Counted from the stretch's first letter, positions 1 to 9,777 are shown. The stretch: 64,000 bases of DNA from Akkermansia sp. (GCA_030536145.1 JAUNQN010000001.1:59020-123019); one strand, 5' to 3'. Notes: a model not told the origin generated them from the letters alone. Numbers and translations: made by a program.

Positions 1-174
1 GGAGGCATGCGGGCCGTTCGCCACGGCATTGTCCATGAACACGATGCTGCGGAACGACTTGCCGAAGGTAGACTTGAAGTTCTCCTTGTTGACGAGATAG
101 TCGAACTTGCGTCGCTTGGTCCAGTATTTGCCCAGGATGGTGCTGGCGCCGAAGAATGCGGTGGGGTGGCTCAT
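1..174 (-). CDS. Partial hypothetical protein (N-terminal 58 residues)
   Basis: A minus-strand reading frame starts at ATG 174 and runs off the left edge of the window. The 58 visible residues begin MSHPTAFFGASTILGKYW and are rich in Lys and Phe. There is no signal peptide or membrane segment in the visible part. I do not recognise the family. A promoter-like pair (216-244) lies upstream and a strong hairpin (308-345) separates the gene from the terminase gene, so it is probably its own transcription unit rather than part of the phage-like cassette. Confidence 0.5.
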   Translation of the reverse strand, partial: MSHPTAFFGASTILGKYWTKRRKFDYLVNKENFKSTFGKSFRSIVFMDNAVANGPHAS

Positions 175-215
175 ATATGCGTATTGGCGGGCGGGTCCGC
201 TCCCTGTCCGCGCGC

Positions 216-244
216 ATGGTAGCACATTGCCGGCCACCTGGCAA
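216..244 (-). promoter_or_regulatory. Putative promoter for the partial gene at the left edge
   Basis: On the minus strand TTGCCA (244-239) and TACCAT (221-216) are separated by exactly 17 nt. The predicted leader to the ATG at 174 is about 35 nt. Confidence 0.45.
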
Positions 245-307
245 GGAAGAAAGCCTGCACCGCCCCATTTTTTCCGCAGCGGGAAGTGCCATCCCCCCCG
301 CCCCGCC

Positions 308-345
308 GGAAAATCCCCCGCCGGGGAGTTGGCGGGGGATTTTCC
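308..345 (-). terminator. Strong inverted repeat downstream of the terminase gene
   Basis: A perfect 15-bp stem (308-322 with 331-345) closes an 8-nt loop. The outer part of the stem is A/T-rich (AAAAT/ATTTT), so the structure can act as a terminator in both directions. It lies 8 nt after the terminase stop codon. Confidence 0.75.
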
Positions 346-353
346 CTGCGGGG

Positions 354-1949
354 CTACATGAGGGCGCGGCGGGGTGCGCGGTGCAGGGTCACGGGGGCCA
401 CCAGGCCGTGGGAAAAGGCCTCTGCAAACATGCGGGCGGCATCCGCGCTGTGGGATGCGGCATCATGCAGGGGGGCCTCCCGGCAGGCGCCGGATGCCCC
501 GGCCGGGGCCGTGCGGTACATCTCCAGGCAGGTCAGGCCGCCAGGCTCCTTCTCCCCGCGCAGGTTCACGCGGGGCTGCATGGTATCCCGGTGGAACCAG
601 CTGCGGGCCAGCAGTCCGCGCAGGGTATTGATACCGCGCCACACATCCGGCGTGCGGGGCACCACGCGCACATTGCCGATGCCCTCGCGCGCCAGGCTTT
701 CCACATAGGAGTGGCCGTGGGGATCCCGATGGGCGGCATCATGCGGCAGGAAATGCGCGGCCACGGGGCCGTAGCGCGCCTCCCACTCCCGTATCTTGGC
801 GGCATAGTGCTCCAGGGGCAGCTGGTTGGCGGCATAGTGGTTCAGCCAGTACACCTGGCCGCCGTAGCTCTGCACCAGCCAGATGGCGGTGTGGTCGCTC
901 AGGCCCAGGTCCCAGGCCGTGTACAGCGGCTCTGCCGGGGCGTACGCCATCTCCGCGCCGATGCGGCCCTGCTCCCGCAGCATGGCCACCTGGGCGCCGT
1001 AGATGGCGCCGTCGTTCCCGGTAGAGAAAGCCTCCTCCGGGGAGGAGGGATACTCCTGGCGCATGGCGGCACCCATGGTGCGCTCCATGCGGGAGTACCA
1101 GAGCTTTTGCCCGTGGGAGAGCACCGTGCCCTCCTGCGCCAGCTTCTCGAAATACGCGGCCGCCGCATCGCTCCAGCCGCCGCGGGCGTTCAGGGTGTAT
1201 TCCGGGTTGTCGAACCAGCTGAAGAAGAAGAAGCGGAAATCCAGCGGGGAAAGCTCGTCCTTGGCGGCATTCTCCATGGCCTGCTGCATCATCTCGTAGT
1301 TCACGCCGTAGCGGCCGCCCTCATGGGTGCTTTCCAAGATAATGCGGCCATCCGCCGGCACGGTGTTCACGGCGCCGGTGCGTATCTCCCTGGCACGCCA
1401 GGGGGCATGCACGGAGACGTGCGCCAGCTCAGATACGTGCAGGAGCTGGAGCGTGCCGCCGCGCAGGGTGGTACCCAGGCGTATGTCGCTGCCGTTGGCA
1501 AAGGCCATGCGCGTGCGGGCATCCCCCACGGGGTGCCACTCCCCGCGCTTGAGCGCGCCGCTGCGCTGCTTGATCAGGCCGCCCAGGTAGGCCAGCGCAC
1601 GCTCCCCCGCCCCCGCGCCGGGGGGCAGGTAGTCCAGGTTCTCCCAGGCAAAGCGCAGCTTCTCCAGCTTCTGCTCTGCATCCGGCAGGCTCTTGTCTAT
1701 GATTCCGGCATGGAAATTGGGGGTGAACAGGCACTGGTCCAGCATGAGCATCGCCACGTAGGTGGAGATACCCAGCTGGCGGGCCTTCAGCACGGCATTG
1801 CGGTGCCACATGTTGCGGTGCAGGCGCAGCTGCGCCGCGTTCATGCGGAAACGCTGCATACGGCCGGACTTGTTCTCTATCCAGTACAGGTTCTGGATAC
1901 GCCACAGGGGGTCGTCCAGCCTGCCTTGCAGGAGTGGGGCCACCATCAC
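354..1949 (-). CDS. Phage-type terminase large subunit
   Basis: The 531-residue protein has the architecture of a viral DNA-packaging motor. A deviant Walker A (KARQLGISTYVA, about residue 56) is followed by a Walker B-like strand ending in Glu (GRIILESTHEGG, about residue 200). A C-terminal RNase H-like nuclease follows, with spaced acidic residues in AWDLGLSD, LPHDAAH and HDAASHSADAARM. The family packages DNA into proheads and cuts concatemers. The start codon overlaps the stop of the giant upstream gene by 4 nt (1946-1949), so the two are translationally coupled. No portal, capsid or small terminase gene is visible nearby. Length and motifs look intact, so it is either a complete gene in a reduced prophage or the edge of a larger one lying to the left. 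Confidence 0.85.
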   Translation of the reverse strand: MMVAPLLQGRLDDPLWRIQNLYWIENKSGRMQRFRMNAAQLRLHRNMWHRNAVLKARQLGISTYVAMLMLDQCLFTPNFHAGIIDKSLPDAEQKLEKLRFAWENLDYLPPGAGAGERALAYLGGLIKQRSGALKRGEWHPVGDARTRMAFANGSDIRLGTTLRGGTLQLLHVSELAHVSVHAPWRAREIRTGAVNTVPADGRIILESTHEGGRYGVNYEMMQQAMENAAKDELSPLDFRFFFFSWFDNPEYTLNARGGWSDAAAAYFEKLAQEGTVLSHGQKLWYSRMERTMGAAMRQEYPSSPEEAFSTGNDGAIYGAQVAMLREQGRIGAEMAYAPAEPLYTAWDLGLSDHTAIWLVQSYGGQVYWLNHYAANQLPLEHYAAKIREWEARYGPVAAHFLPHDAAHRDPHGHSYVESLAREGIGNVRVVPRTPDVWRGINTLRGLLARSWFHRDTMQPRVNLRGEKEPGGLTCLEMYRTAPAGASGACREAPLHDAASHSADAARMFAEAFSHGLVAPVTLHRAPRRALM

Positions 1950-4900
1950 TCGCCTCCCTCCTTGCCGTTGTTGCCCCAGAAATCCAGGCGGCGCTGCTGC
2001 TTGCGGGCCCAGCGCTCCGCGGCCTTCTCCTGCATGCGCTCCTCCGCCTGGAAATCCTCCCTGGGCACTACGGGCTCTATGGGGCTGTTGTCCAGGAAGC
2101 TGTAGTCCCCGCGCAGGGCAGACTTCATACGCTCACGGATTTCCGCCATCATATCCTCGCCCAGCACCACTGCGGCACCGGGCTGCACACGTCTCACCTT
2201 GCGCTCATCAGATTTGCGGTGCTCAAACTTGCGGCGGTGCACCGTGGGCTTGGTCACGGCGCGCCACACGCCCACGCGGCCGCTGCTCTCCTGCAGGGTC
2301 TTGTACATATCCGCAAGCAGGTCCGGCTCCTGCCGCAGGCGGTTCCCCAGCGCCACCAGGTCCGCGGCATAGGCGGCGGGATTGTCGGAAAACTCCATGC
2401 CCATGAGCCCGCGCACCAGGGCGGCGGCGGTGCCCTGCCCGCGCGTGAGCTCCTGCGGGTCCAGCGCGGCCAGCTGCTCACAGAAGCGCGTATCCACACC
2501 CAGGCGCATGAGCAGCTCCCTGTTGGTAAGCTGCTGCAGGCTGCCGGAGAGCATGGATTCCACGGATTCGGAGCGCTCCAGGAAACTCTCGCCCAGGCGG
2601 TAGAGCTGGAGGTCGTGCAGGTTGTCCTGCCGCTGGCTGCCGAAGGCGGTGCGGCGCGCCACGGCAAACTTCTCCAGCGGCTGGTAGGCCTCGTCCGCGC
2701 GCTTCTCGTCATACAGCAGGCGGCCGCCCACGGTGGGAGAGCCCTTGAAGGTATGCACGATATACGGCACGCGGGCGTGCGGGTTGGCGGAATCGGAATC
2801 GCCGGGCATCAGGCGGAAGATATTGTCCGGCTGGGCGGGATTGCGGTACAGGGTGGCGCACTGCATCAGCTCCGGCTGCAGCGGGGCGTGCAGCGGCTTG
2901 AGCAGTCCGCTGCAGAGCGGAGACTGCCCCTGCTCCCAGGCCTGCAGGAACTCCGCCACCCCGGCAAAGGGCAGCTCCGGCTTCCAGCCGGCGGGTATGC
3001 CCTCCGGCGTGCGCCCGTTCAAGCCGCCGTACAGGCGGTTGTTCCACCAGATACCGCTTGCATCCGCCCCCGGCTTGTTGGCGGCGTATGCACGCAACTT
3101 GCCCAGCAGGGTAAGCGCGGGCAGCACGCGCGGATCCTGCCGCCATTCCTCCGGCAGGGAGCAGCCGCGCTCCAGCGTATAGTCCGCCTGCATGGGGCCG
3201 GCCACATACAGGCGGCCGGGCTGCATATCCGGCTCCGGCATCTCCTGCAGCGCGGGGGAGAGCACCAGGCGGTCCAGGCGGCCGCCGTGGTCCGGGTTCA
3301 GGGTATAGGCGCGCAGGCCGGGAAAATCCCGCAGCACGGAATCCAGCTCCTGCACGGCGCGCTCCATCTCCTGCACGGGCTGCTGCGCCAGCAGGTCTGC
3401 GGGCAGGAAGTTCTCCTGCAATCCGGCGGCCTGGTCAGGCAGCAGGGTGCGGCACAGGTCCAGGCGGTCCTCCGGCCACAGGTTCTCCCAGCCGCGCGCG
3501 GGGTTCTCCAGCAGGTTGCGCAAATCCTGCCCGGCCCCGCGGAAAGCGGCCTTGCCGGCCAGGCTGTGGCACCAGGCCTGCTCCAGGCGCTGCGTCTCCG
3601 TGGGCATTACGGAGGCGCGCACCAGCTCCATGATATGCCCCTGCCCCTCCTCCGGGGCCTGCAGGGCGGCATCCACCATACCCAGCAGGGGCTGCATGCC
3701 GCGTATCTTCTCCGCCGTGCGGCGGTTCGCCCAGCGCACCAGGCCGCGCCCGTGGCGGCCGATGGGTACGGTCAGGCGGCTGCCGGACACCGTCTTGGGG
3801 CGCTCCGGCGCGGGCAACGGCTCACAGAAGGGAGCCAGGGCTATCCAGTTTTTCACGGATGCGGGCAGCGGCACGCTGTCCAACCGGGAGAGCACATAGC
3901 CCGTGGAGAAACGCGCCAGCCCCTCTGCCAGGGCGGCATTCGTCTTGGCGGGCAGCACGCGCCGCCCCGGCACGTAAGACTGCTCAAAGGGGTCCCTGGG
4001 GGAAAGGGTGAGCAGGCTCTCCGCCTCCTCCGGCACCATCAGGCGGTTGGACACCAGGAAATCCGCAGCCTCCTGCGCATCCAGCGCGCGGGAGCGCAGC
4101 TGGCGCTCCCAGTAGGTCAGGAAACGCCCCTGCAGCAGGGCCAGCGGCGTGGCCATGGACCACATGTCGTACGTGGTATCACCCTCTGCGGCACCCTCCC
4201 GCCCCAGCGGGGTGATGCCGTCCGTACCCTCTGCGCCGCGCAGGCGGTGGCGCACGCGCGCCACATCCATGCCCACGGGGTACATGGAGGCGCTCTCCAT
4301 CCAGCAGCGGCCCAGGTCATGCATGGCGGTGCTGCAGAGCTGGTCATACCCGCTGAACCCGGCATTGCCCTCTGCGGCCATGGCGGCCACATCCTGCAAG
4401 CCTGCGGGATTGCGCGCCAGGCGCTCCGCCAGGGCATCCCCACCGGCGGGCAGGAACTGAAGCAGGGAGTTGGACACCAGGTCGTTCACCGCCTGGAAAT
4501 CATGCGCGTGCCAGCGGGTATAGCGGCCATCCGGGCGCATAATGCGCCAGTACTGGTTGCCGTCGTCCCCGGTGGCGGAGACCAGGCCGCGGCCGGTCAG
4601 CTGCTGGTAGCGCTCAAAGAGCCGCATGTTCCCCGCGTTCGGCGCGGGATTCTCCTGCATTCCCGCCAGCACATCCGCGCCCCAGTCCTCCGGCAGGTCC
4701 GCGCCCAGCTCACGCTTGAGCAGCAGCGCATACGCCTGCGGCACCGTGCAGCCGCGGGAAAGCGCGGTCTGGAAATCATCCGTGTGCGGCAGCACGCCGT
4801 AAAGCGTCCTGGCGCAGCTGCGCAAGCCCAGGTTCAGCTCCATCAGGCGGCGCACGGGCTCCCGGTGCGTGTGGCTCAGCGCGCCGTAGCCGGACTCATG

Positions 4901-7471
4901 CACATTGAGCAGGGTGGACAGCTCCTTGGCCGGCAGGTCCCGCAACCAGCGCGGCGCATAGCGCCTGCCGGAGCGCTCCCGGTAGGTGCTCACCAGGTCC
5001 ATGGCCACATCATCCATCACCGTCTCCGGGTCCGTGCCGGCGGCGCAGTCCAGCACCCGGCTGCACAGGCTGCCCACCAGCTTGCGGCGGGCCTCCTCCG
5101 TGACCTTGGCGGCCAGGGCGGGAGACTTGAAGCTGGCTCCCAGGGTATCCAGGGAGAAGCTGTTGAGCAGGTAGCGGTAGGAAATATCCCGCAGCTCCGC
5201 CGTGCGGTCGCGCATCAGCGCGGCGCTTTCCTCCGGCCCCGCCGGCAGGTAGAAGCCGTTGCGCTGCGCGCGCTCGGGAACAGGCTGAGCACGGTAGGCG
5301 GCATCCTCCAGGTAGAAGGCGCTGCGCACCATGCCCGTCTCCACCGCATCGGCGGGCGGCGGCTCCTCCGGGTGCAGGGTCACGGCATCCGTGTCAAAAT
5401 GCGCATTCTTCCACCACCCGTCCATCATCTGCAGGTAGGGCAGCTGCTGGCGGCTCAGGGTCAACTTGCGGTCCGGGATGATATGCTCCCGCATCTCCGC
5501 CACAGCGGCGGGGTTCTCCGTATCCGCGGGGGTGGTGTCCGGGCGGCGCGCCATGTCCGTCTCAGACGGCAGGGAAAGGAAATCCCGCACCACGGCCTCG
5601 TCCTTGAACCCCTGGTAGTAGTCCGTGTTCAGCAGGCGCATGGCGCGCATCACCTCCGGCATGAAACCGGGCGCCCCCCAGCGCTTGCTGCCGGAAAGGA
5701 ACTCCCGCAGCAGCGCGCTGCGCTCACGCACGGTGCCCGCATTCTCCAGGCGCTCCATCTGGCTGTCGTCCAGCCCCCAGTCCTCCCGCAGGGCGCGGCC
5801 GTCCCCCAGCACGGCGCGCGGGGAGCGGAAATGGTGCAGCCCCGCCCGGCCGGAGGCTATCAGCAGGAACGGCAGCAGCGCCGCCGCCTCACGCATGTTC
5901 GCCTCTATATCCACCAGGTTGTCTCCATACGCCCGCCAGTCTATGTTGGATGCCGTGCCGTCCACACGAGCAGCCAGCTCCTGCGTGCCCAGCTCCGCGG
6001 CCTGGGCCGCCTTGCCCGCCAGCAGGAGCTTGGCAGTCTCCGCGCCCACGTCTCCCAGGCCCTTCAGCCCGGCCCAGGCGTACTGCGTGCCGCCGCGGGC
6101 GCGCACAAAGCGGTCTATGCTGCGGGAGAGCAGCGCGCTGCCCATCTTGCCCATACCTACATAGATACCCGCCTGGATGGTACCGCCCAACAGGCCGGCT
6201 GCCGTCTGCAGCTGCTGGTCTCCCTGCGGGGCGCGCTGCCGCGCCTCGGCAATCGCCTCGCCCACGCCGGCCCCCATCAGCAGGCCGAACCCCGTGCCGC
6301 CGCAAAATGCCAGCCCCGCGCCGGGCGTGGCCGCAGCGGCATCCACCAGCATCTGCCCGGCCAGGCCGCTCTCCGCAGGGGGCTCCACCGGGTAGAGCTC
6401 CCCCTGCACCACGCCGCGCATCTCCTCCAGCACCTGCAGGCGGCGGTCCAGCCCGGCGGCGGCATTCCCGGCGGATTCCCAGCCCAGGCCGCGCGCCAGC
6501 GCATGCCCGGCGGCCGCGGCCACATTGCCCACGCCCTGCACCAGGCCCAGGGATACATTGGCAGCAGAGCGCTTGAACGCCTGCACCGCGCTGCCCGCCA
6601 GCCCGTGCTCCTCCGCCGCGGGAAGCCCCGCCGCAGCCAGGCGGTACACGCGGGCGCGCTCCGCCGGATCCAGCTGCTGCAGGTAATCCAGCGCAGAGAC
6701 CAGCTCCGGGGCCTCCAGCCACATGTGCACGTGCTCCATGCCGCCCTCTCCCGCCGCGCGGATGAAATCCAGCCCCTTGGTGATATCCGGCAGCACCGCC
6801 CGGTACGGCGCGCGCTCCCGCTCACCCTGCAGGCGCCCCTGCTCACGCACGGCAGCCAGCGCGGCGGCCCCTATGTCGTCTCCGCCGTCATCCCCGCCAC
6901 CGCTGCGGCCCGCCAGGCCATCCGCATACCCTGCGCGGAACGCCTGCTGCGCGGCGGCATCCTGCCGGGCGCGGGCACGCTGGTCCGAGAGGGCGGAGAA
7001 AACCTCCCCCTCGTCATCCGCCACCTCCAGCGCATCCGCCATACTGCTGCGGATTTCACGCCAGCGGGAGCTGACCTGCCGACGCGCCAGCCCCAGGCAA
7101 TCCGCAGCCCAGGAGCGGTTCACCGTACCGAGCAGGCGGTACTCCCGCTCATCCTCCGGGCGGGAGGGGTCATCCGCCCCCGCCCGGCGGCGCACATCCT
7201 CCGGCAGGGTGTCTGCACTGCCCGTCAGGATGCGGTCCCAGTGGCGCTGCAAGCCTTCATGCGGTACAGCGGGCGCCCCTGCGGGCGCTTCCTGGGCCGG
7301 GGCTATCTCCTGTACCGCAGGTGCATCCGGCACCTCCACGGGTGCATCCGCGGGCTCTGCCGCCACCTCTGCGGCGGGAGCGGGCATCTCATCATCCGGG
7401 CGGGGTGCCGCAGCTTCCTGCAACGGCGTTTCCTCCGCAGGTTCCAATTGTTCACGTATAGGGTCTGACAT
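1946..7471 (-). CDS. Giant phage-like structural or internal virion protein (1841 aa)
   Basis: An uninterrupted 1841-codon frame, one of the largest genes such a genome would carry. The first ~70 residues are an acidic, Pro/Ala-rich low-complexity stretch. From about residue 330 to 440 come Gly/Ala-rich hydrophobic segments (for example TPGAGLAFCGGTGFGLLMG and QTAAGLLGGTIQAGIYVGMG), resembling the glycine-zipper membrane segments of large internal virion or polyvalent phage proteins. The remainder is mainly helical with many Trp and Arg residues and a highly charged C terminus. I see no convincing catalytic motif. Position between a helical protein gene and the terminase supports a virion role, perhaps DNA ejection, but that is inference. 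There is a 4-nt overlap with the terminase gene and a 32-nt gap to the upstream gene. Confidence 0.7.
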   Translation of the reverse strand: MSDPIREQLEPAEETPLQEAAAPRPDDEMPAPAAEVAAEPADAPVEVPDAPAVQEIAPAQEAPAGAPAVPHEGLQRHWDRILTGSADTLPEDVRRRAGADDPSRPEDEREYRLLGTVNRSWAADCLGLARRQVSSRWREIRSSMADALEVADDEGEVFSALSDQRARARQDAAAQQAFRAGYADGLAGRSGGGDDGGDDIGAAALAAVREQGRLQGERERAPYRAVLPDITKGLDFIRAAGEGGMEHVHMWLEAPELVSALDYLQQLDPAERARVYRLAAAGLPAAEEHGLAGSAVQAFKRSAANVSLGLVQGVGNVAAAAGHALARGLGWESAGNAAAGLDRRLQVLEEMRGVVQGELYPVEPPAESGLAGQMLVDAAAATPGAGLAFCGGTGFGLLMGAGVGEAIAEARQRAPQGDQQLQTAAGLLGGTIQAGIYVGMGKMGSALLSRSIDRFVRARGGTQYAWAGLKGLGDVGAETAKLLLAGKAAQAAELGTQELAARVDGTASNIDWRAYGDNLVDIEANMREAAALLPFLLIASGRAGLHHFRSPRAVLGDGRALREDWGLDDSQMERLENAGTVRERSALLREFLSGSKRWGAPGFMPEVMRAMRLLNTDYYQGFKDEAVVRDFLSLPSETDMARRPDTTPADTENPAAVAEMREHIIPDRKLTLSRQQLPYLQMMDGWWKNAHFDTDAVTLHPEEPPPADAVETGMVRSAFYLEDAAYRAQPVPERAQRNGFYLPAGPEESAALMRDRTAELRDISYRYLLNSFSLDTLGASFKSPALAAKVTEEARRKLVGSLCSRVLDCAAGTDPETVMDDVAMDLVSTYRERSGRRYAPRWLRDLPAKELSTLLNVHESGYGALSHTHREPVRRLMELNLGLRSCARTLYGVLPHTDDFQTALSRGCTVPQAYALLLKRELGADLPEDWGADVLAGMQENPAPNAGNMRLFERYQQLTGRGLVSATGDDGNQYWRIMRPDGRYTRWHAHDFQAVNDLVSNSLLQFLPAGGDALAERLARNPAGLQDVAAMAAEGNAGFSGYDQLCSTAMHDLGRCWMESASMYPVGMDVARVRHRLRGAEGTDGITPLGREGAAEGDTTYDMWSMATPLALLQGRFLTYWERQLRSRALDAQEAADFLVSNRLMVPEEAESLLTLSPRDPFEQSYVPGRRVLPAKTNAALAEGLARFSTGYVLSRLDSVPLPASVKNWIALAPFCEPLPAPERPKTVSGSRLTVPIGRHGRGLVRWANRRTAEKIRGMQPLLGMVDAALQAPEEGQGHIMELVRASVMPTETQRLEQAWCHSLAGKAAFRGAGQDLRNLLENPARGWENLWPEDRLDLCRTLLPDQAAGLQENFLPADLLAQQPVQEMERAVQELDSVLRDFPGLRAYTLNPDHGGRLDRLVLSPALQEMPEPDMQPGRLYVAGPMQADYTLERGCSLPEEWRQDPRVLPALTLLGKLRAYAANKPGADASGIWWNNRLYGGLNGRTPEGIPAGWKPELPFAGVAEFLQAWEQGQSPLCSGLLKPLHAPLQPELMQCATLYRNPAQPDNIFRLMPGDSDSANPHARVPYIVHTFKGSPTVGGRLLYDEKRADEAYQPLEKFAVARRTAFGSQRQDNLHDLQLYRLGESFLERSESVESMLSGSLQQLTNRELLMRLGVDTRFCEQLAALDPQELTRGQGTAAALVRGLMGMEFSDNPAAYAADLVALGNRLRQEPDLLADMYKTLQESSGRVGVWRAVTKPTVHRRKFEHRKSDERKVRRVQPGAAVVLGEDMMAEIRERMKSALRGDYSFLDNSPIEPVVPREDFQAEERMQEKAAERWARKQQRRLDFWGNNGKEGGE

Positions 7472-7503
7472 ATCAAAAATCGTTGTTCATATCTTTTGGG
7501 GCC

Positions 7504-8763
7504 TCATGCCCCGTAGCAAATCCAGCGCTCCTCCCGGCTGCTGCAATCCTGCAACCAGGAATCTAGGGCGCGGCGGTCCCCCTTGGCCAGCAGGGCCAGG
7601 GCATCCTGCTGCTGCTCATCCATGCGGCGGCATGCCAGCGCATCCCCCGGCGTGCCGAAACAGCCGGAGCCGTACAGCCCCCACAGGCGGCGGCTCAGCC
7701 CGCGGCGCTCCTCCGCCGGAACCCCCGCCCCCGCCTGCATGCGCTGCAGCAGCCGCTGCTGCTCCGCGCGCGGCATGGCCGCCGTGCAAATCTCCAGCCG
7801 CAGGGCATCGTCGTCATCCCCGCTGCGCTCATCGATACGCCGCTGCCAATCACAGCGCTCCGCTGCGGGCAGCGCGCGGCGCGGCTGCCGCATGGCACGC
7901 CCCTGCTCCGCCGTAAGCACCCCGGCGGCGGTGGCCTGCTCCACCCAGTCCGCAGGAGTCTCCCGCTGCGCCATCACATCCTCCGCCAGCTGCCCCGCCG
8001 CCCGGGCGCGCAGCGTGCGCCGCATATCCTCCGCCGTTTCCTGCAGGCGGGCGCGGTCCTCCTGCCTGCCGGGCAAATCCGCAGACTCCCCGGCCAGTTC
8101 CCCCAAGGCCGCCAGCGGATCCTGCTGCAGGCGGCTGTTCCAGCGCGCCAGCGCGGCACCGCTCTGCACGCTGCGCTCCATATCCTCCATCTCCGCTGCC
8201 GGCACAAAGACATCACGCCCCTGCTGCAGCCACAAGCGGGCGGAAACCTCATCCCCATCCTGCACCGCGCGCTCCAGCTGCCCGCGCCACTGCGCGCGCG
8301 ATTGTGAAATACGCTCCAGCTCCGCATCACGCCGCCGCTCCAGCGCGGCCCGCGCCGTATACGCCGCCGCCAGCTCACGCGCCGCCCCGCGGCTCTCCTC
8401 CGGCAGGTCCTGCAGCGCGCGGTTCACCAGCGGGGTACACACATTGTCCCACGCGTAATCCCAATCCTTCACCTCCCCGCGCGCCTCCATCTCCGCCCCG
8501 GCCTCTGCCACCACCTCCTGCAACCTGCCGTAAAAACCGGCCAAATCCCCCGCAGAGGCCACCTTGTCACGGGCACCCTGCATGGCCGCCCCCTGCACTA
8601 CCGACTGCGCGCCGCGCGCGGCATCCGCCACCGCTGCCCCCCAGCCGCCTATTCCCTGCGCAGGCACATGCACGCCCCGGCCCGGGTACGGCAACATGCC
8701 CCACTCTTTCATCTGAATTGCCATACCACCAGCATGCCCGACACCGCACCACGGTACAAGCAT
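7504..8763 (-). CDS. Helical phage-associated hypothetical protein (419 aa)
   Basis: First gene of the three-gene phage-like cassette. The protein is almost entirely alpha-helical, rich in Ala, Arg, Gln and Glu, with no signal peptide or membrane segment. Segments such as ARWNSRLQQDPLAALGELAG recall the helical internal or ejection proteins of tailed phages, but I cannot assign a family. ATG 8763 has a GGAG 9 nt upstream; an internal ATG at 8724 (MAIQMKEWGML) is a plausible alternative that would remove a Cys/Gly-rich 13-residue stretch. The intact frame suggests selection. The link to DNA packaging is by neighbourhood only. Confidence 0.6.
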   Translation of the reverse strand: MLVPWCGVGHAGGMAIQMKEWGMLPYPGRGVHVPAQGIGGWGAAVADAARGAQSVVQGAAMQGARDKVASAGDLAGFYGRLQEVVAEAGAEMEARGEVKDWDYAWDNVCTPLVNRALQDLPEESRGAARELAAAYTARAALERRRDAELERISQSRAQWRGQLERAVQDGDEVSARLWLQQGRDVFVPAAEMEDMERSVQSGAALARWNSRLQQDPLAALGELAGESADLPGRQEDRARLQETAEDMRRTLRARAAGQLAEDVMAQRETPADWVEQATAAGVLTAEQGRAMRQPRRALPAAERCDWQRRIDERSGDDDDALRLEICTAAMPRAEQQRLLQRMQAGAGVPAEERRGLSRRLWGLYGSGCFGTPGDALACRRMDEQQQDALALLAKGDRRALDSWLQDCSSREERWICYGA

Positions 8764-8780
8764 GCCCCGCCGCTCCGCCT

Positions 8781-8803
8781 GTCTTTCCCTCCCTGGGAAA
8801 GAC
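8781..8803. other. Perfect 9-bp inverted repeat upstream of the phage-like cassette
   Basis: GTCTTTCCC and GGGAAAGAC enclose a 5-nt loop, 18 nt before the start of the 419-residue gene. There is no T-run on either side, so it reads better as a protein-binding site or mRNA hairpin than as an intrinsic terminator. Confidence 0.45.
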
Positions 8804-8846
8804 AGGGCGACCGCAAATCTCCCCTGCCGCAGAAAGCAGCAGCAAG

Positions 8847-8880
8847 CAGGCCACCGCGGCCATGAAAGCCGGGTGGCCTG
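8847..8880 (-). terminator. Hairpin downstream of the TPR lipoprotein gene
   Basis: CAGGCCACC (8847-8855) pairs with GGTGGCCTG (8872-8880), and an inner CGGC/GCCG stem extends it. It lies 46 nt after the stop codon of the lipoprotein gene. The U-tract is poor, so termination may be incomplete. Confidence 0.5.
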
Positions 8881-8925
8881 CGATGTACCCCACAGAATCA
8901 GGGAGTCCGCAGTACGAAAGCGGAA

Positions 8926-9777
8926 TCAGCGGCCCATCTGGGCGCGGTAGGCGGCCTCGTTGCCCTGCAGCTCGCTGTTCTTGCGGATGCCGTCGGCGTA
9001 CTTGCTGTCCGGAGCCATGTTGTGCGCAGCCTGGAAATGGGCGTTGGAGGCCGCGTAGTTCTTGCGGCTGCGCTCCACCAGGCCCAACAGGTACTCGTTC
9101 TCCGGGTCGCCCGGCACGGCCTGGCGCGCCTGGCGGGCCAGGGAATCCGCGGCATCGGCATTGCCGCTCGCCAGCATCCTGGCCGCCTGCAGCAGCAGCG
9201 GGTTCTTCTTCTGGTCCGTATCCACGGTCTCGTAATACGTCTCCTTGCGCGGGGTCAGGCAGCGCACCACGTCCTTCGCCATGCGGTCGGCCATCCAGCG
9301 GTAGTCGTAGCTGTTATCATAATCCCGGTAGGAGCTGCTGCTCCATCTGTTGTGCTTCTTGTCCCTCTCCCGGTCGCGCTCCCGCTCGGCAAGGGAACGG
9401 CTGTCCTTCACGCTCTCCGAGTAGGAATCCGAGTACACGATGGAGCGGGAGCTGTCATACACGTTCACATGCACGCGGATGGAGGAGTATCCGTCATCAT
9501 CCGTGTAGCCCTTGTCCACATCCCACACAATGGCGGGCTGGCCGCCCCAGGGCATGGAGCCGGTCTCCGTTGCGCGGTAGTAGCCGCCGTCCGCCAGCGC
9601 ACGGGTGGTGGCGGAGGAAAGCTCACGGGCCAGCGGATAATGGCCGCGGGACGACACCTGCACCACACTGCCGGAACCCAGGTTCACGCGGGCCGGGACA
9701 TACTGCACAAGCCCCACGCTGGTACCACAGGAAACCAGCAGGGTGGATGCCAAAACGGAATAAATCAGAGCCTTCAT
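8926..9777 (-). CDS. Lipoprotein with C-terminal TPR-like repeats
   Basis: The 283-residue protein begins with a short hydrophobic signal and a lipobox (LLVSC, Cys 17), predicting lipidation and membrane anchoring. Residues ~20-120 form a beta-rich region with conserved-looking Gly/Asp loops. A charged ER/DR/K linker (about 132-145) follows, and the last ~80 residues contain TPR-like helices (AARMLASGNADAADSLARQA and a second unit). TPR units usually mediate protein contacts. The gene is last in a likely operon with galM and a second lipoprotein, on the same strand with short gaps. The substrate or partner cannot be told from sequence. Confidence 0.65.
   Translation of the reverse strand: MKALIYSVLASTLLVSCGTSVGLVQYVPARVNLGSGSVVQVSSRGHYPLARELSSATTRALADGGYYRATETGSMPWGGQPAIVWDVDKGYTDDDGYSSIRVHVNVYDSSRSIVYSDSYSESVKDSRSLAERERDRERDKKHNRWSSSSYRDYDNSYDYRWMADRMAKDVVRCLTPRKETYYETVDTDQKKNPLLLQAARMLASGNADAADSLARQARQAVPGDPENEYLLGLVERSRKNYAASNAHFQAAHNMAPDSKYADGIRKNSELQGNEAAYRAQMGR

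Noticed and set aside
1934..7468. An open frame of ~1840 codons on the plus strand opposite the giant phage-like gene
   Set aside because: It mirrors the minus-strand gene almost base for base; long antisense frames are expected in GC-rich DNA. Its His/Gln/Arg/Gly-rich translation has no domain or start context.
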